64,000 nt of DNA, taken from the NCBI GenBank assembly GCA_014359885.1, contig JACIYN010000018.1:124001-188000 (forward strand), given 5' to 3'. Made by a program: the position numbers and the translations under genes. The stretch comes from Desulfacinum sp. (GTDB taxonomy: Bacteria; Desulfobacterota; Syntrophobacteria; Syntrophobacterales; DSM-9756). The notes under the pieces are model-generated. The model saw nothing but the letters and a program-made list of their open reading frames with translations. It had not been told where the DNA came from and ran no database searches. Positions 27,998 to 36,749 of this stretch are shown here, piece after piece (position 1 is the first letter of the stretch; each line of letters begins with the position of its first letter).

Positions 27998-28029
27998 CTG
28001 TAGGGGCGAATGATCATTCGCCCCTACAG
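27998..28029. repeat. Perfect 32-bp palindrome (CTGTAGGGGCGAATGA family), copy 1
   Basis: Both 16-bp arms are exact reverse complements with no spacer. Near-identical copies at 50541-50572 and 50890-50921 differ at one central base. The position in a gene gap and dispersion argue for a REP-type element. Confidence 0.8.
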
Positions 28030-28137
28030 TCGCCGTAGGTGGGAGGTGTCGCGGCATGTTCGCAAAAAAGCTCTCTGGAATATCCGTCCCCTTCTGTGCC
28101 GTCCCGTGGCTAGGAACGGAGGACCCATCCTTTGCCG

Positions 28138-28860
28138 ATGGCCGACAGAAATTCATTTTCCGATCCCCTTCCCCGCGATCGGGGTGGCCTTCTGAGCGTG
28201 GAGGGGCCCGTGCGCAGGTGGCGAATCGAACGGGGGCGCGTGCCCGAAGAGGCCTTACAGGTCGTAAAACGCGGAGGGGTGCTGGTCTTTCCCACCGAAA
28301 CGGTGTATGGGTTGGGCGGCAATCCCCTGGATAAGAAGGTCATCCGGAAGATCTTTTCCATCAAGGAGCGCCCGGAAGGAAAGCCCCTGCCGCTGGTGGC
28401 CGCCCACAGGGAAGCCGTGCTGAGAGGAGTTGCCTGGTGGCCGCAGGCCGCCCGGGCACTGGCGGCAAAATTCTGGCCCGGGCCCCTGACCCTGGTCCTT
28501 CCCGCGGCTCCCCTTTTCCCCCAAGAACTTCTTTCGGATGAGGGGACGGTCGCCGTTCGCATCAGCCCCCATCCGGTTCCCAGGCAACTGGCGGAAGCCT
28601 GCGGAGGCTGGATCATCGCCACCAGCGCCAACCTTTCGGGGGAGCCCCCGACACGGGATCCGGAGAGCCTGTCACGGGAACTGCTCCGCCGGGTGGACGG
28701 ACTGGTGGATGGGGGGTGCCTGGAAAAGGAGGTTCCGTCCACGGTGGTGGAGCTCCTGCGGGGCGGGACCCTGAGATGGCGGTGCCTGCGCCGGGGAGCC
28801 GTGGAAATGGAAGACGTGGCCCGGGTTCTCGGCGTGAACGCCCTGGAGTCCGGTGATTAG
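28138..28860 (+). CDS. tsaC: L-threonylcarbamoyladenylate synthase (Sua5/YrdC family)
   Basis: A 240-residue TsaC-type enzyme making threonylcarbamoyl-AMP for t6A tRNA modification. Features are GGVLVFPTETVYGLGGNPLD, IKERPEGKPLPLV, FWPGPLTLVL, VAVRISPHP and IIATSANLSGEPPT. The start is uncertain: ATG 28138 sits 15 nt from GGAGG, while an in-frame TTG at 28132 has better spacing (9 nt). The first 30 residues are not conserved-looking. The stop is 3 bp before the murG-like gene. Confidence 0.93.
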   Translation: MADRNSFSDPLPRDRGGLLSVEGPVRRWRIERGRVPEEALQVVKRGGVLVFPTETVYGLGGNPLDKKVIRKIFSIKERPEGKPLPLVAAHREAVLRGVAWWPQAARALAAKFWPGPLTLVLPAAPLFPQELLSDEGTVAVRISPHPVPRQLAEACGGWIIATSANLSGEPPTRDPESLSRELLRRVDGLVDGGCLEKEVPSTVVELLRGGTLRWRCLRRGAVEMEDVARVLGVNALESGD

Positions 28861-28863
28861 GAC

Positions 28864-31032
28864 ATGGATATACTCTTGATTTCTTTCTTAGGTGTTTTGG
28901 CAGTCCTTCTGGCGGCCGGTGTGCTGATGGCCCGGCGCTGGCACCGGACGCTCGCCGGCCCCAGGCGTGTGTTGCTTACCGGCGGTGGCACGGGCGGTCA
29001 TGTGAACCCGGCACTGGCCATCGCCGAGGCCATCAAGGAGCGGGAGCCCGATGCCCGCTTCCTCTACGTGGGGGTTGCCGGCAAGGCGGAAGCCGTGATC
29101 GTCAAGCGGGCGGGCTACCCCTTGGCCTTCGTCTCTTCACGGGGCTTTCCGGGAATGCGCCCGTCCCCGGCCTTGGTGCGCTTCGTTGCCACCGTGGGCT
29201 GGGGCATCCTTCAGGCCGCGGTGATTCTCGTGCGGTTCCGGCCCCACTGGGTCATCGCCACGGGAGGGTATGTGAGCGCCCCCATCGTTTCGGCGGCCAT
29301 CTTCCTGCGCTTCCTTCGCGTGGCGCCGGTGCGCATCTACATGCACGAGCAAAACAGCGTTCCGGGGCAGATGAACGCCCTGTTGGGAAGATGGGCGGAT
29401 CGGGTGCTGCTCACCTTTCCGCACACCCTTTCCTACTTTCCGAAAAATGGTGTTGTGGTGGGCTATCCGGTGCGCCACGCCATCGGCGCCGTACCCCGGG
29501 AGGAGGCGCTCCAAAGGCTCGGTTTTCGGCTGCCTCCTCAGAGGCGGGTCGTCTTCGTGTTCGGAGGCTCCCAGGGGGCCCGCACCATCAATCGCGCCCT
29601 GGTGGAGGCCCTGGGGCACCTGGCCGAACACAGGGATCGCCTTTTCATCATCCACGGCATGGGTCTGGCCCGGTCCGAGGACTACCACGCCGCGGAGGAT
29701 ACCGAAAGGCTTCTGCGTGAACTCTATCCGGACCAAACCCTGGATTCCTTTTCCGACTTTTACTACCGTCAGGACTATTTTCACAATATCGCCGATGTGT
29801 ACGCGGTGAGCGATCTGGTGGTCTGCCGCAGCGGCGCCGGAAGTCTCAACGAACTGGCCCGACTGGGCAAACCCGCCCTGTTGATCCCCAAGGCCAACCT
29901 GCCGGGAGATCACCAGGTGATGAACGCTCGGGCCATGAAACAGGCGGGCGCTGCGGAAGTGCTCTTCGAAGACGTGCTTTTGACGGATGGAAGGGTGGAG
30001 ATCCGGGTCGACAGCCGAGAGCTGGCATCCCGCATCCTGTCGCTTCTCGACGATGAGGAGCGGCTTAAGCAAATGGCCTTGCGAAGCCGGGGATTTCTCC
30101 GCCGGAAGGCCACGGCCCGCATCCTGAGCGAACTTTATCAGGACAGGCTCTACGACAACGGCTACGCCCTTCAGGCGGTGGAAAGCGGTCCCCCGTTCCT
30201 TTCCAATGCCCAACTGCTGCGCCGGTTGCAGGCGGCCCATGCGGCCAAGCCCAAAGATTATGACCCGGCGGAAGTGGTGGGCGACTTGGACGATCTCACC
30301 TACTACCGACACCGGGCGGCGGCCCTCCTCGCAAGCCCCTCGTGGCAGGTGCGCAATGTGGGCGTCAAACTGGTGGGGCTGACCCGCTACGAGGCCAAGG
30401 TTCCCGCCCTGCTCCACATGCTGCGGGACCGTACGCCGGTCGGCCGCTTGAAGAGGCTGCTGGGGGGCGATTTCGAGCAAGTGGGCTTCATCCGGCGCAA
30501 CATCGTAACGGCGCTCTCCGTCATCGGCCGCTTCGATTCTTCGGTGGAAGCAGCGCTCCTGGAAGCCCTGGACGACCCCTATTATGAAGTGCGCGCCGAA
30601 GTCTGCCGGGTGGTGCCGAATTTCGCCCAGCACCTGGCGGGCAAGGACGCATGGGTTGAAGCTCTGCTCCGGAGGCTTCGGGATCCGTCCTTCGAGGTGG
30701 TGGTGGAGGCCGCCAAGGCCCTGGGCGAGGTGGGGGTGGATGGTCGTGCCCTTGATGCCCTGGCGGGATTGAAACATGCCTTTCATTGGCAGGTGCGCAA
30801 CGCCGCACTCGTGGGGATCAAGCGCCTGTTGGATCGGAGGGTCCTCCGTCCTTGCGAGGAAGTCCTCCGGGACGTGAATCGCTTCCTTCTCACGGCGCCT
30901 GACTTCCGACCCACCTTCACCATACGGGAAAACTACAACGCCATCGTGAACTTGTGCCGCCGGGGAAACATGGGCCGGGAGGAAGCTCGGCAGGGCCGAT
31001 CGGACCTGGAGGTTTCGAGGAAAGACGCATGA
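28864..31032 (+). CDS. murG: MurG-type glycosyltransferase fused to a HEAT-like C-terminal region
   Basis: A 722-residue protein, twice the length of MurG. Residues 3-24 are a membrane anchor. Residues 34-420 match MurG, which adds GlcNAc to lipid I: GGGTGGHVNPALA (from residue 40), ATGGYVSAPIV, HEQNSVPGQMN, FGGSQGARTINRAL and the UDP-GlcNAc region CRSGAGSLNELARLGKPALLIP. From about 470 to 700 there are helical repeats resembling HEAT/PBS-lyase units (LASPSWQVRNVGVKLVG, ALDDPYYEVRAEVCRV, RDPSFEVVVEAAKALGEVG). Its stop overlaps mraY. Whether this is the only MurG of the cell cannot be told here. Confidence 0.88.
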   Translation: MDILLISFLGVLAVLLAAGVLMARRWHRTLAGPRRVLLTGGGTGGHVNPALAIAEAIKEREPDARFLYVGVAGKAEAVIVKRAGYPLAFVSSRGFPGMRPSPALVRFVATVGWGILQAAVILVRFRPHWVIATGGYVSAPIVSAAIFLRFLRVAPVRIYMHEQNSVPGQMNALLGRWADRVLLTFPHTLSYFPKNGVVVGYPVRHAIGAVPREEALQRLGFRLPPQRRVVFVFGGSQGARTINRALVEALGHLAEHRDRLFIIHGMGLARSEDYHAAEDTERLLRELYPDQTLDSFSDFYYRQDYFHNIADVYAVSDLVVCRSGAGSLNELARLGKPALLIPKANLPGDHQVMNARAMKQAGAAEVLFEDVLLTDGRVEIRVDSRELASRILSLLDDEERLKQMALRSRGFLRRKATARILSELYQDRLYDNGYALQAVESGPPFLSNAQLLRRLQAAHAAKPKDYDPAEVVGDLDDLTYYRHRAAALLASPSWQVRNVGVKLVGLTRYEAKVPALLHMLRDRTPVGRLKRLLGGDFEQVGFIRRNIVTALSVIGRFDSSVEAALLEALDDPYYEVRAEVCRVVPNFAQHLAGKDAWVEALLRRLRDPSFEVVVEAAKALGEVGVDGRALDALAGLKHAFHWQVRNAALVGIKRLLDRRVLRPCEEVLRDVNRFLLTAPDFRPTFTIRENYNAIVNLCRRGNMGREEARQGRSDLEVSRKDA

Positions 31033-32135
31033 TTTTTGAACTGGGCAGAATCCTGCAGGAATACTCGGATCTCTTTTCCTTTCTCCGGCTGGTCAACTAT
31101 CTGACTTTCCGGGCCATCATGGCGGCGCTGAGTGCCGCGGTCTTCATGTTCGTGTTCAGCCGGTCCTTCATCTTTCACATGCATCGACTCGGCTTTCAGG
31201 ACCAGGACCGGGACACGGGCCTGGCCACCCACGACAAGAGCGGCACCCCGACCATGGGCGGGATCCTGATCATCGGGGCCGTGGTCTTTTCCTTGGGGCT
31301 GTGGGGCAACTGGACAAGCCCCTTTCTCTTCTATCCGCTGATCGCCATGCTGTGGCACGGGGCCATGGGGTTCTGGGACGACTACGCCAAGATCCGCAGA
31401 GGCAGCGGAAACCGGGGCATGTCCGAGCGCATGAAACTGCTGCTGCAGAGCCTTTTCAGCGCGGGATTTGCCTGGGCCATGGTCGGGCCTCTTTCCCCGG
31501 TGGGTCCCGAAATGGCCACCCGCATCTATGTGCCCTTCATCAAATACCCCCTCTTCAGCCTGCATCCGGTGCTCTACGGTATTTTCATCTTTCTTTTTGT
31601 CATTTTCGTCTCCAATGCCGTGAATCTCACCGACGGCCTGGACGGCCTGGCCATCACGCCGTCCCTTTTCGTCGTCGGGGTCTTGGGGGTCTTTGCCTAC
31701 GTGGAGGGCAACACCATTTATTCCTCGTACCTTTTCTATCCCTACCTGAGGGGGGCGGGGGAGCTGACCGTTTTCGCGGCAGCCTGTGTGGGTGCCGGGC
31801 TGGGCTTCCTCTGGTACAATGCCTACCCGGCTCAGATCTTCATGGGAGATACGGGTTCTCTGGCCATCGGAGGCACCATGGCGGTCATTTCGGTCCTCCT
31901 GAAGCAGGAGTTCCTCTTTCCCATTCTGGGGGGACTCTTCGTGGCCGAAGCCCTCACCAGCCAGATCCAGGACAAGATCGGTGTGCGCTGGCTGGGAAGG
32001 AGAATCTTCTATCGGGCTCCGCTCCACCACAATCTGCAGCACAAGGGGATCGCCGAAACCAAGGTGGTGATCCGTTTGTGGATCATTTCGGGCCTGCTGG
32101 CCCTCATGGCCCTGGCAACCCTGAAGATCCGGTAA
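31029..32135 (+). CDS. mraY: Phospho-N-acetylmuramoyl-pentapeptide transferase
   Basis: A 368-residue polytopic membrane enzyme that makes lipid I from UDP-MurNAc-pentapeptide and undecaprenyl phosphate. MraY signatures are HDKSGTPTMGGI, MGFWDDYAKI with the catalytic Asp pair, NLTDGLDGLA, FMGDTGSLAIGG and APLHHNLQHKG. About ten hydrophobic helices are visible. The ATG overlaps the murG-like stop (ATGA), so the two successive lipid-linked enzymes are coupled. No other dcw-cluster genes are nearby. Confidence 0.94.
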   Translation: MIFELGRILQEYSDLFSFLRLVNYLTFRAIMAALSAAVFMFVFSRSFIFHMHRLGFQDQDRDTGLATHDKSGTPTMGGILIIGAVVFSLGLWGNWTSPFLFYPLIAMLWHGAMGFWDDYAKIRRGSGNRGMSERMKLLLQSLFSAGFAWAMVGPLSPVGPEMATRIYVPFIKYPLFSLHPVLYGIFIFLFVIFVSNAVNLTDGLDGLAITPSLFVVGVLGVFAYVEGNTIYSSYLFYPYLRGAGELTVFAAACVGAGLGFLWYNAYPAQIFMGDTGSLAIGGTMAVISVLLKQEFLFPILGGLFVAEALTSQIQDKIGVRWLGRRIFYRAPLHHNLQHKGIAETKVVIRLWIISGLLALMALATLKIR

Positions 32136-32161
32136 CGATGGGCGCGGGAGGTGGAAGCAAG

Positions 32162-33091
32162 GTGACGGGAAGGGCGTTGAAGAAGGCGCTGTGGCTGGTG
32201 TGGGCCTTTGGGGCCATCTGGGCGGGGACCTCGGCCTCGGCCGCCAAGCTCCCGGAGATCGAGGTTTACGGGAATTTACCGGAAGGGTGCCGCGGGGAAC
32301 CTCGGACCGTGTCCCTGGAATCCTATCGGGACCTGTGGGCGACTTTGGAGACGGACGACCCCAACTTTCCGGCGCAGGGCCCGGGCATCTACCGAGGGGT
32401 GTATCTCGGTTCACTGCTGGACGAACTGGGCGTCGCCGCCGACACCCAGATCACGGTCCTGGCGGAAGACCACTACGTTCTGGCCATGCCCCGCCTCATG
32501 TTCTCCAAGATGAAGGCCTTTCTCGCCTTCGAAAGGGATGGGAACCCCATCTCGCCGCTCAAGGGCGGCCCTTTGAAGATCGTTTTTCCCAAGGAAAGCG
32601 AGGCGGATCCTGCGGCGCACATCTGGTACGTGAAGGCTTTTTGGATCGGAGAAGATTGCGGGAGTTCCGTTCAGGTCGTGGACACGTCGGGGCGCGCCGC
32701 CACCTTCACCTTTCCATCCTCCCAGAAAGAACTTTTCCTGAAGCGCATTCCCACCACCGTGCCCAAGGGCTATCGGGCGGGATGGGACCCGCCGCCTGTG
32801 TTGAGTGAAGTGCGGGGACTTCTGCTGCGGGATGTGCTGGGTGGGAATCCTTCCGGCGTTCACTTCGTGGAATTCGTTCCGTTGGTGGGAAAATCGCTAC
32901 ATCTGCCCTGGGAGGTGGCGGAGAGGATCCCGATTTTACTCGTGAATATCTGGGATGGTCGACCGGTCCCGGTGGCGTTCGGGGGACCGGTTTGGGTCTT
33001 GCTGCCCACGGCCGAATATCGGGAATTGCTCCAATGGGTGGGGGAAGCTCCCGCCTTTTTCTTCCTCAAGGCGGTGCGGTTGCACCCCTGA
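32162..33091 (+). CDS. Exported molybdopterin-binding-domain-like protein
   Basis: A 309-residue protein with a signal peptide (n-region TGRALKK, hydrophobic core ALWLVWAFGAIWAG, likely cleavage after ASA). The mature part resembles the sulfite-oxidase/YedY-like molybdopterin domain: YRGVYLGSLLDELGV, ITVLAEDHYVLAMP, FERDGNPISPLKGGPLKIVFP and AHIWYVKAFWIGE. Tracts such as GGPLKIVFP are typical, but the Cys that ligates molybdenum was not identified, so cofactor binding is uncertain. GTG 32162 with GGGAGG is preferred over ATG 32138. It lies 26 bp after mraY and 59 bp before a sensor kinase. Confidence 0.65.
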   Translation: MTGRALKKALWLVWAFGAIWAGTSASAAKLPEIEVYGNLPEGCRGEPRTVSLESYRDLWATLETDDPNFPAQGPGIYRGVYLGSLLDELGVAADTQITVLAEDHYVLAMPRLMFSKMKAFLAFERDGNPISPLKGGPLKIVFPKESEADPAAHIWYVKAFWIGEDCGSSVQVVDTSGRAATFTFPSSQKELFLKRIPTTVPKGYRAGWDPPPVLSEVRGLLLRDVLGGNPSGVHFVEFVPLVGKSLHLPWEVAERIPILLVNIWDGRPVPVAFGGPVWVLLPTAEYRELLQWVGEAPAFFFLKAVRLHP

Positions 33092-33150
33092 GCTGAAAGG
33101 GCGGGCTTTGACTGGTGACCCGACATGGGGGTCGGAAGCGGTTCAAGGCC

Positions 33151-35262
33151 ATGAGAAAATGGAAACTTCAGAGCAAACTGGCGGTATCCGTGGCGGCGAT
33201 CATCGTCGGTGTGAGCCTGGCCGGCGCTCTGTGGATCTCGTGGTGGAGAACCCGAATTCTCACCGCCTCGGCTCTCCAGGACATGGCGATGATGGCCGAG
33301 AATACGGTGCGGCGCATCTCCCCCTTTGTGTACAGCCAGAGCTGGGCCAACGTACTCATCACCCTTTCCAACGATTTCGCCAACAGGGAAGATCTGGTCT
33401 ATTGCCGTGTGACCGATCCGTTGGGACGCGTACTCCTTTCCACCCTTCCCGAAGAGATGGAAAGCGGTGAGCCTTTTTACATGAAGACGTCGGTTGATCC
33501 CGACGAGGTCCTGCTCGACCGGACATTCCAGCTTCTGGCTTCCCGGCTGCGCCAGAGGTTGTTGGTCCAGGAAACCAGGCTGGAACGCTCCGTCGTCCAC
33601 GGGGGGCGCCTCCGGGGACACGCCGGCGAACGGATCCTGGACGTGCGCGCCGACGTGATTCACGGAGACACCGTGTTGGGACATTTGCGCATGGGGTTTT
33701 CGAGGCGCCCCGTGTTGGAATCGGTTCGCCAAAACCGCCGGACGTTCCTGGTTTTGGAGGGCTGTCTGTTGGTGGCTGTTCTGGGGGCCATCTTCCTGGT
33801 GGTGCGCCGCGAAGTGCGTCCGCTGCAGCTCATGACCGAAAAGTTGAGAGGCGTGTTTGCCGGCGGGCCTGAAAAGATGGCTTCCGGCGTGCGCGCCCTG
33901 GACCTGTCCCCGGTGCAGGCCACCACCCGCGAGGTGAGCGACCTCAAGGACGCCTTCGAACGGATGCAGCACAGCCTGATGGAAAATTACGAGCGGTTGG
34001 AGGCTCACCAGGAAAGGCTCCAGGAGCTGGTGGAGGAGCGGACTGCGAACCTGTTGCGCACCAACGAAGCACTCCAGAAAGAAGTGAAGGAAAGAACCCG
34101 GAGCGAGCAGGCGCTCAGGGAAAGCGAAGAAAGGTTCAGCTACCTTCTCGAAACCATCCCATTGGTGGCGGTCCGGGGCTTCGGGCCGGATGGAACGATC
34201 CACTACTGGAATCGTTCCTGCGAAGAAATCTATGGATATCGAGCCGAAGAGGTGATCGGAAAGAACGTGTGGCAGGTCTTGAACCCGGCCGGCCGCCCCA
34301 CGGTCGACCGCGGTGAGATCCGGGCCTTGCCGAACACCCATCGAGTTTCGGAGCCCAGGGAGAAGACGTACTTACGAAAGGACGGCACCCGCGTGGACGT
34401 CTTTTCCAGCACGGTGGTTCTACGGCGCCAAGACGCGCGGCCGGAGTTCTTCGCATTCGACATCGATCTGACTCCGATCCGCCGAATGGAAGAAGAGCTC
34501 CACAAGGCCAAGAGGCTGGAGGCCATCGGCTATCTGGCGGCCGGCATCGCCCACGATTTCAACAACCTGCTTACGGCGATCCTCGGTAACATCAACATGG
34601 CCAGGCTGTGGATGCCGCCTGCGAGCCCCGAAGCGGAAAGGCTCTTGGCGGCGGAAAAGGCGTCTCTCCGGGCGAAGGATTTGACGCAAAAACTCATCAC
34701 CTTCTCCGAGGGGGGCACACCCCGGAAGCTGGAGACATCCCTGAAGGGCCTGATTGAGGATGCGGCCTCCCTGGCCTTGGCCGGATCGAATGTGCGTTGT
34801 GAATCCAGGATCGAGGAGGGGCTCGATTCGGTGGAGGCGGATCCGGACCAGTTGCGCCACGCTCTCTACAATGTGCTGAAAAACGCCAGGGAAGCCATGG
34901 CCCGGGGCGGAACAGTGCAGGTGGAGGCGAGCAGGGTATCCCTTGAGGCCGATGAATTTGCGGAGCTGGAAAGAATGGGGCTCCAATGCCGACAGGTCGT
35001 CCGCATCCAGGTCCGGGACAACGGACAGGGAATGCCGCTCCAGGTGCTGGACAAGATCTTCGATCCCTACTTTTCCACCAAGCCCCGCGGAACCGATAAG
35101 GGCCAGGGTTTGGGCCTGACCATCGTCCACTCCATCGTCCGGCGTCATGGAGGGGCCGTTACCGTTGACTCCACACCCGGTCTGGGGACCACCGTCTCCA
35201 TCTATCTGCCGGTGAGCGTTCATCCTGCCGCGGCCGCACCCGTGAAAGAGGGGACCCCATGA
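33151..35262 (+). CDS. Membrane sensor histidine kinase (orphan, 703 aa)
   Basis: Architecture: a transmembrane helix near residues 9-31; a periplasmic domain of about 160 residues; a second helix (LVLEGCLLVAVLGAIFLVV); a HAMP-like linker and coiled coil (LEAHQERLQELVEERT); a PAS domain (from ESEERFSYLLETIP); and a kinase core with H-box GIAHDFNNLLTAI (His468), NVLKNAREAM, VRDNGQGMP and GQGLGLTIVHSI. The H-box type suits two-component phosphorelay kinases. No response regulator is adjacent. The ribosome site before ATG 33151 is weak. The upstream exported protein might share its transcript; the signal sensed is unknown. Confidence 0.9.
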   Translation: MRKWKLQSKLAVSVAAIIVGVSLAGALWISWWRTRILTASALQDMAMMAENTVRRISPFVYSQSWANVLITLSNDFANREDLVYCRVTDPLGRVLLSTLPEEMESGEPFYMKTSVDPDEVLLDRTFQLLASRLRQRLLVQETRLERSVVHGGRLRGHAGERILDVRADVIHGDTVLGHLRMGFSRRPVLESVRQNRRTFLVLEGCLLVAVLGAIFLVVRREVRPLQLMTEKLRGVFAGGPEKMASGVRALDLSPVQATTREVSDLKDAFERMQHSLMENYERLEAHQERLQELVEERTANLLRTNEALQKEVKERTRSEQALRESEERFSYLLETIPLVAVRGFGPDGTIHYWNRSCEEIYGYRAEEVIGKNVWQVLNPAGRPTVDRGEIRALPNTHRVSEPREKTYLRKDGTRVDVFSSTVVLRRQDARPEFFAFDIDLTPIRRMEEELHKAKRLEAIGYLAAGIAHDFNNLLTAILGNINMARLWMPPASPEAERLLAAEKASLRAKDLTQKLITFSEGGTPRKLETSLKGLIEDAASLALAGSNVRCESRIEEGLDSVEADPDQLRHALYNVLKNAREAMARGGTVQVEASRVSLEADEFAELERMGLQCRQVVRIQVRDNGQGMPLQVLDKIFDPYFSTKPRGTDKGQGLGLTIVHSIVRRHGGAVTVDSTPGLGTTVSIYLPVSVHPAAAAPVKEGTP

Positions 35263-35328
35263 GGGTTTTCCATTGAGGCTGCCCGCGAAGCGATTTCAGC
35301 CGATTCTTTGGCATACGGCAGGGAAGAC

Positions 35329-36660
35329 TCAGCACGTTCTCCCCGCCGGCCGGATCGGGCGGCCCACGCCTTCGTAGTAAAAGCCCAGCTCCGCCATGTG
35401 TTTCGGCTCATAGACGTTTCGCAAGTCGATGAAGACCGGCGTTCGGAGAAGCTCCTTGATGCGGACCAGGTCCAGGGCTCGGTATTCGTTCCATTCGGTC
35501 ATGAGCACCACCGCGTCGGCGCCGCGGCATGCCTCATAGGGCGAAGAACAGTAGGTGATTTCCGGCAGGTGCCTGGCGGCCTCCTTCATGGCCTGGGGAT
35601 CGTGGGCCCGGATTGCGGCTCCGTGCTCCATGAGGGCCGGCAGGATGGTGAGAGACGGAGCTTCCCGCATGTCGTCCGTTTCCGGTTTGAAGGCCAGTCC
35701 CAGCACGGCGATGACCTTGCCCGCTTCGCTGCCGCCCAGGGCGTTTCGGATCTTTCTGACCATCCGGGCCTTCTGGGCGGCGTTCACTTCGGTGACCGCC
35801 TCCACGATGCGGCACGCCACCCCGTGTTCCTGGGCGATGCGCAGCAGGGCCCGCGTGTCCTTGGGAAAACACGAGCCCCCGTATCCGGGGCCGGGGTGGA
35901 GGAACTTGGGGCCGATGCGGCCGTCCAGCCCCATCCCCTTGGCCACGGCGTGTACATCGGCGCCCACTTCTTCGCACAGGTTCGCCATTTCGTTGATGAA
36001 GCTGATCTTGGTGGCCAGAAAGGCGTTGGCGGCGTACTTGATCAGCTCGGCCGTCTCGATGGTTGTGAGGACAAAAGGGGTTTCGATCAAATAGAGGGGC
36101 CGGTAGATGGCTTTGAGCATTTCTTCCGCCCGGGGATTGTCCGTTCCGATAACCACGCGGTCGGGGCGCATGAAATCCCCGATGGCCGCCCCCTCCCGCA
36201 GAAATTCCGGGTTACTGGCCACGTCGAAATCGGCTTCCGGATTGGCTTCCGCGATGACCCGCGCCACCTGTCGGGCCGTGCCCACGGGCACCGTGCTCTT
36301 GTTGACCACCACCGTGTATCCGCGCAGCAGCGGTGCGATCTGCCTGGCCGCCTCGAAAACGTAGGTCAGGTCGGCATAACCGTCTCCGCGCCGGGAAGCC
36401 GGGGTGCCCACGGCGATGAAGATGACGTCCGCCTCACCCACCGCCGGCTCCAGGGCGGTGCTGAAGGCCAGGCGCCCCGCCTCGGCGTTCTTGGCGATCA
36501 TGGGCTGGAGGCCCGGCTCGTAGATGGGAACCGAACCCGACTGGAGTGCCCGGATCTTTTCCGTGTCCACGTCGATACACGTCACCTGGTGGCCGAATTC
36601 GGCAAAGCAGGTGCCGCTCACCAACCCCACGTAGCCCGTACCCATGATGGCTATTTTCAT
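35329..36660 (-). CDS. ugd: UDP-glucose 6-dehydrogenase
   Basis: A 443-residue enzyme oxidising UDP-glucose to UDP-glucuronate with two NAD+. It has the N-terminal Rossmann motif MKIAIMGTGYVGLVSG, VNKSTVPVGTA, SNPEFLREGAAI, the catalytic-Cys motif GPGYGGSCFPKD and VLGLAFKPETDDMREAPS. Length and order are normal for the family. It stands alone between two sensor kinases on the opposite strand, and no polysaccharide genes are adjacent. A modest GGGGAACGG lies before the ATG. Confidence 0.96.
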   Translation of the reverse strand: MKIAIMGTGYVGLVSGTCFAEFGHQVTCIDVDTEKIRALQSGSVPIYEPGLQPMIAKNAEAGRLAFSTALEPAVGEADVIFIAVGTPASRRGDGYADLTYVFEAARQIAPLLRGYTVVVNKSTVPVGTARQVARVIAEANPEADFDVASNPEFLREGAAIGDFMRPDRVVIGTDNPRAEEMLKAIYRPLYLIETPFVLTTIETAELIKYAANAFLATKISFINEMANLCEEVGADVHAVAKGMGLDGRIGPKFLHPGPGYGGSCFPKDTRALLRIAQEHGVACRIVEAVTEVNAAQKARMVRKIRNALGGSEAGKVIAVLGLAFKPETDDMREAPSLTILPALMEHGAAIRAHDPQAMKEAARHLPEITYCSSPYEACRGADAVVLMTEWNEYRALDLVRIKELLRTPVFIDLRNVYEPKHMAELGFYYEGVGRPIRPAGRTC

Positions 36661-36749
36661 TGTCTGTCCGTTCCCCTTTGCTATAAGCTACAACGAATTT
36701 TCCAGGAGCAATCTTCTTTGCGGCACACTCTACCATCCGCAACCGCTCA

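Larger units (their letters stand above)
27673..28137. other. 465-bp non-coding region rich in palindromic repeats
   Basis: It contains the composite repeat 27710-27833 and the perfect palindrome 27998-28029. The remaining sequence between them shows no convincing gene or promoter. Confidence 0.6.
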
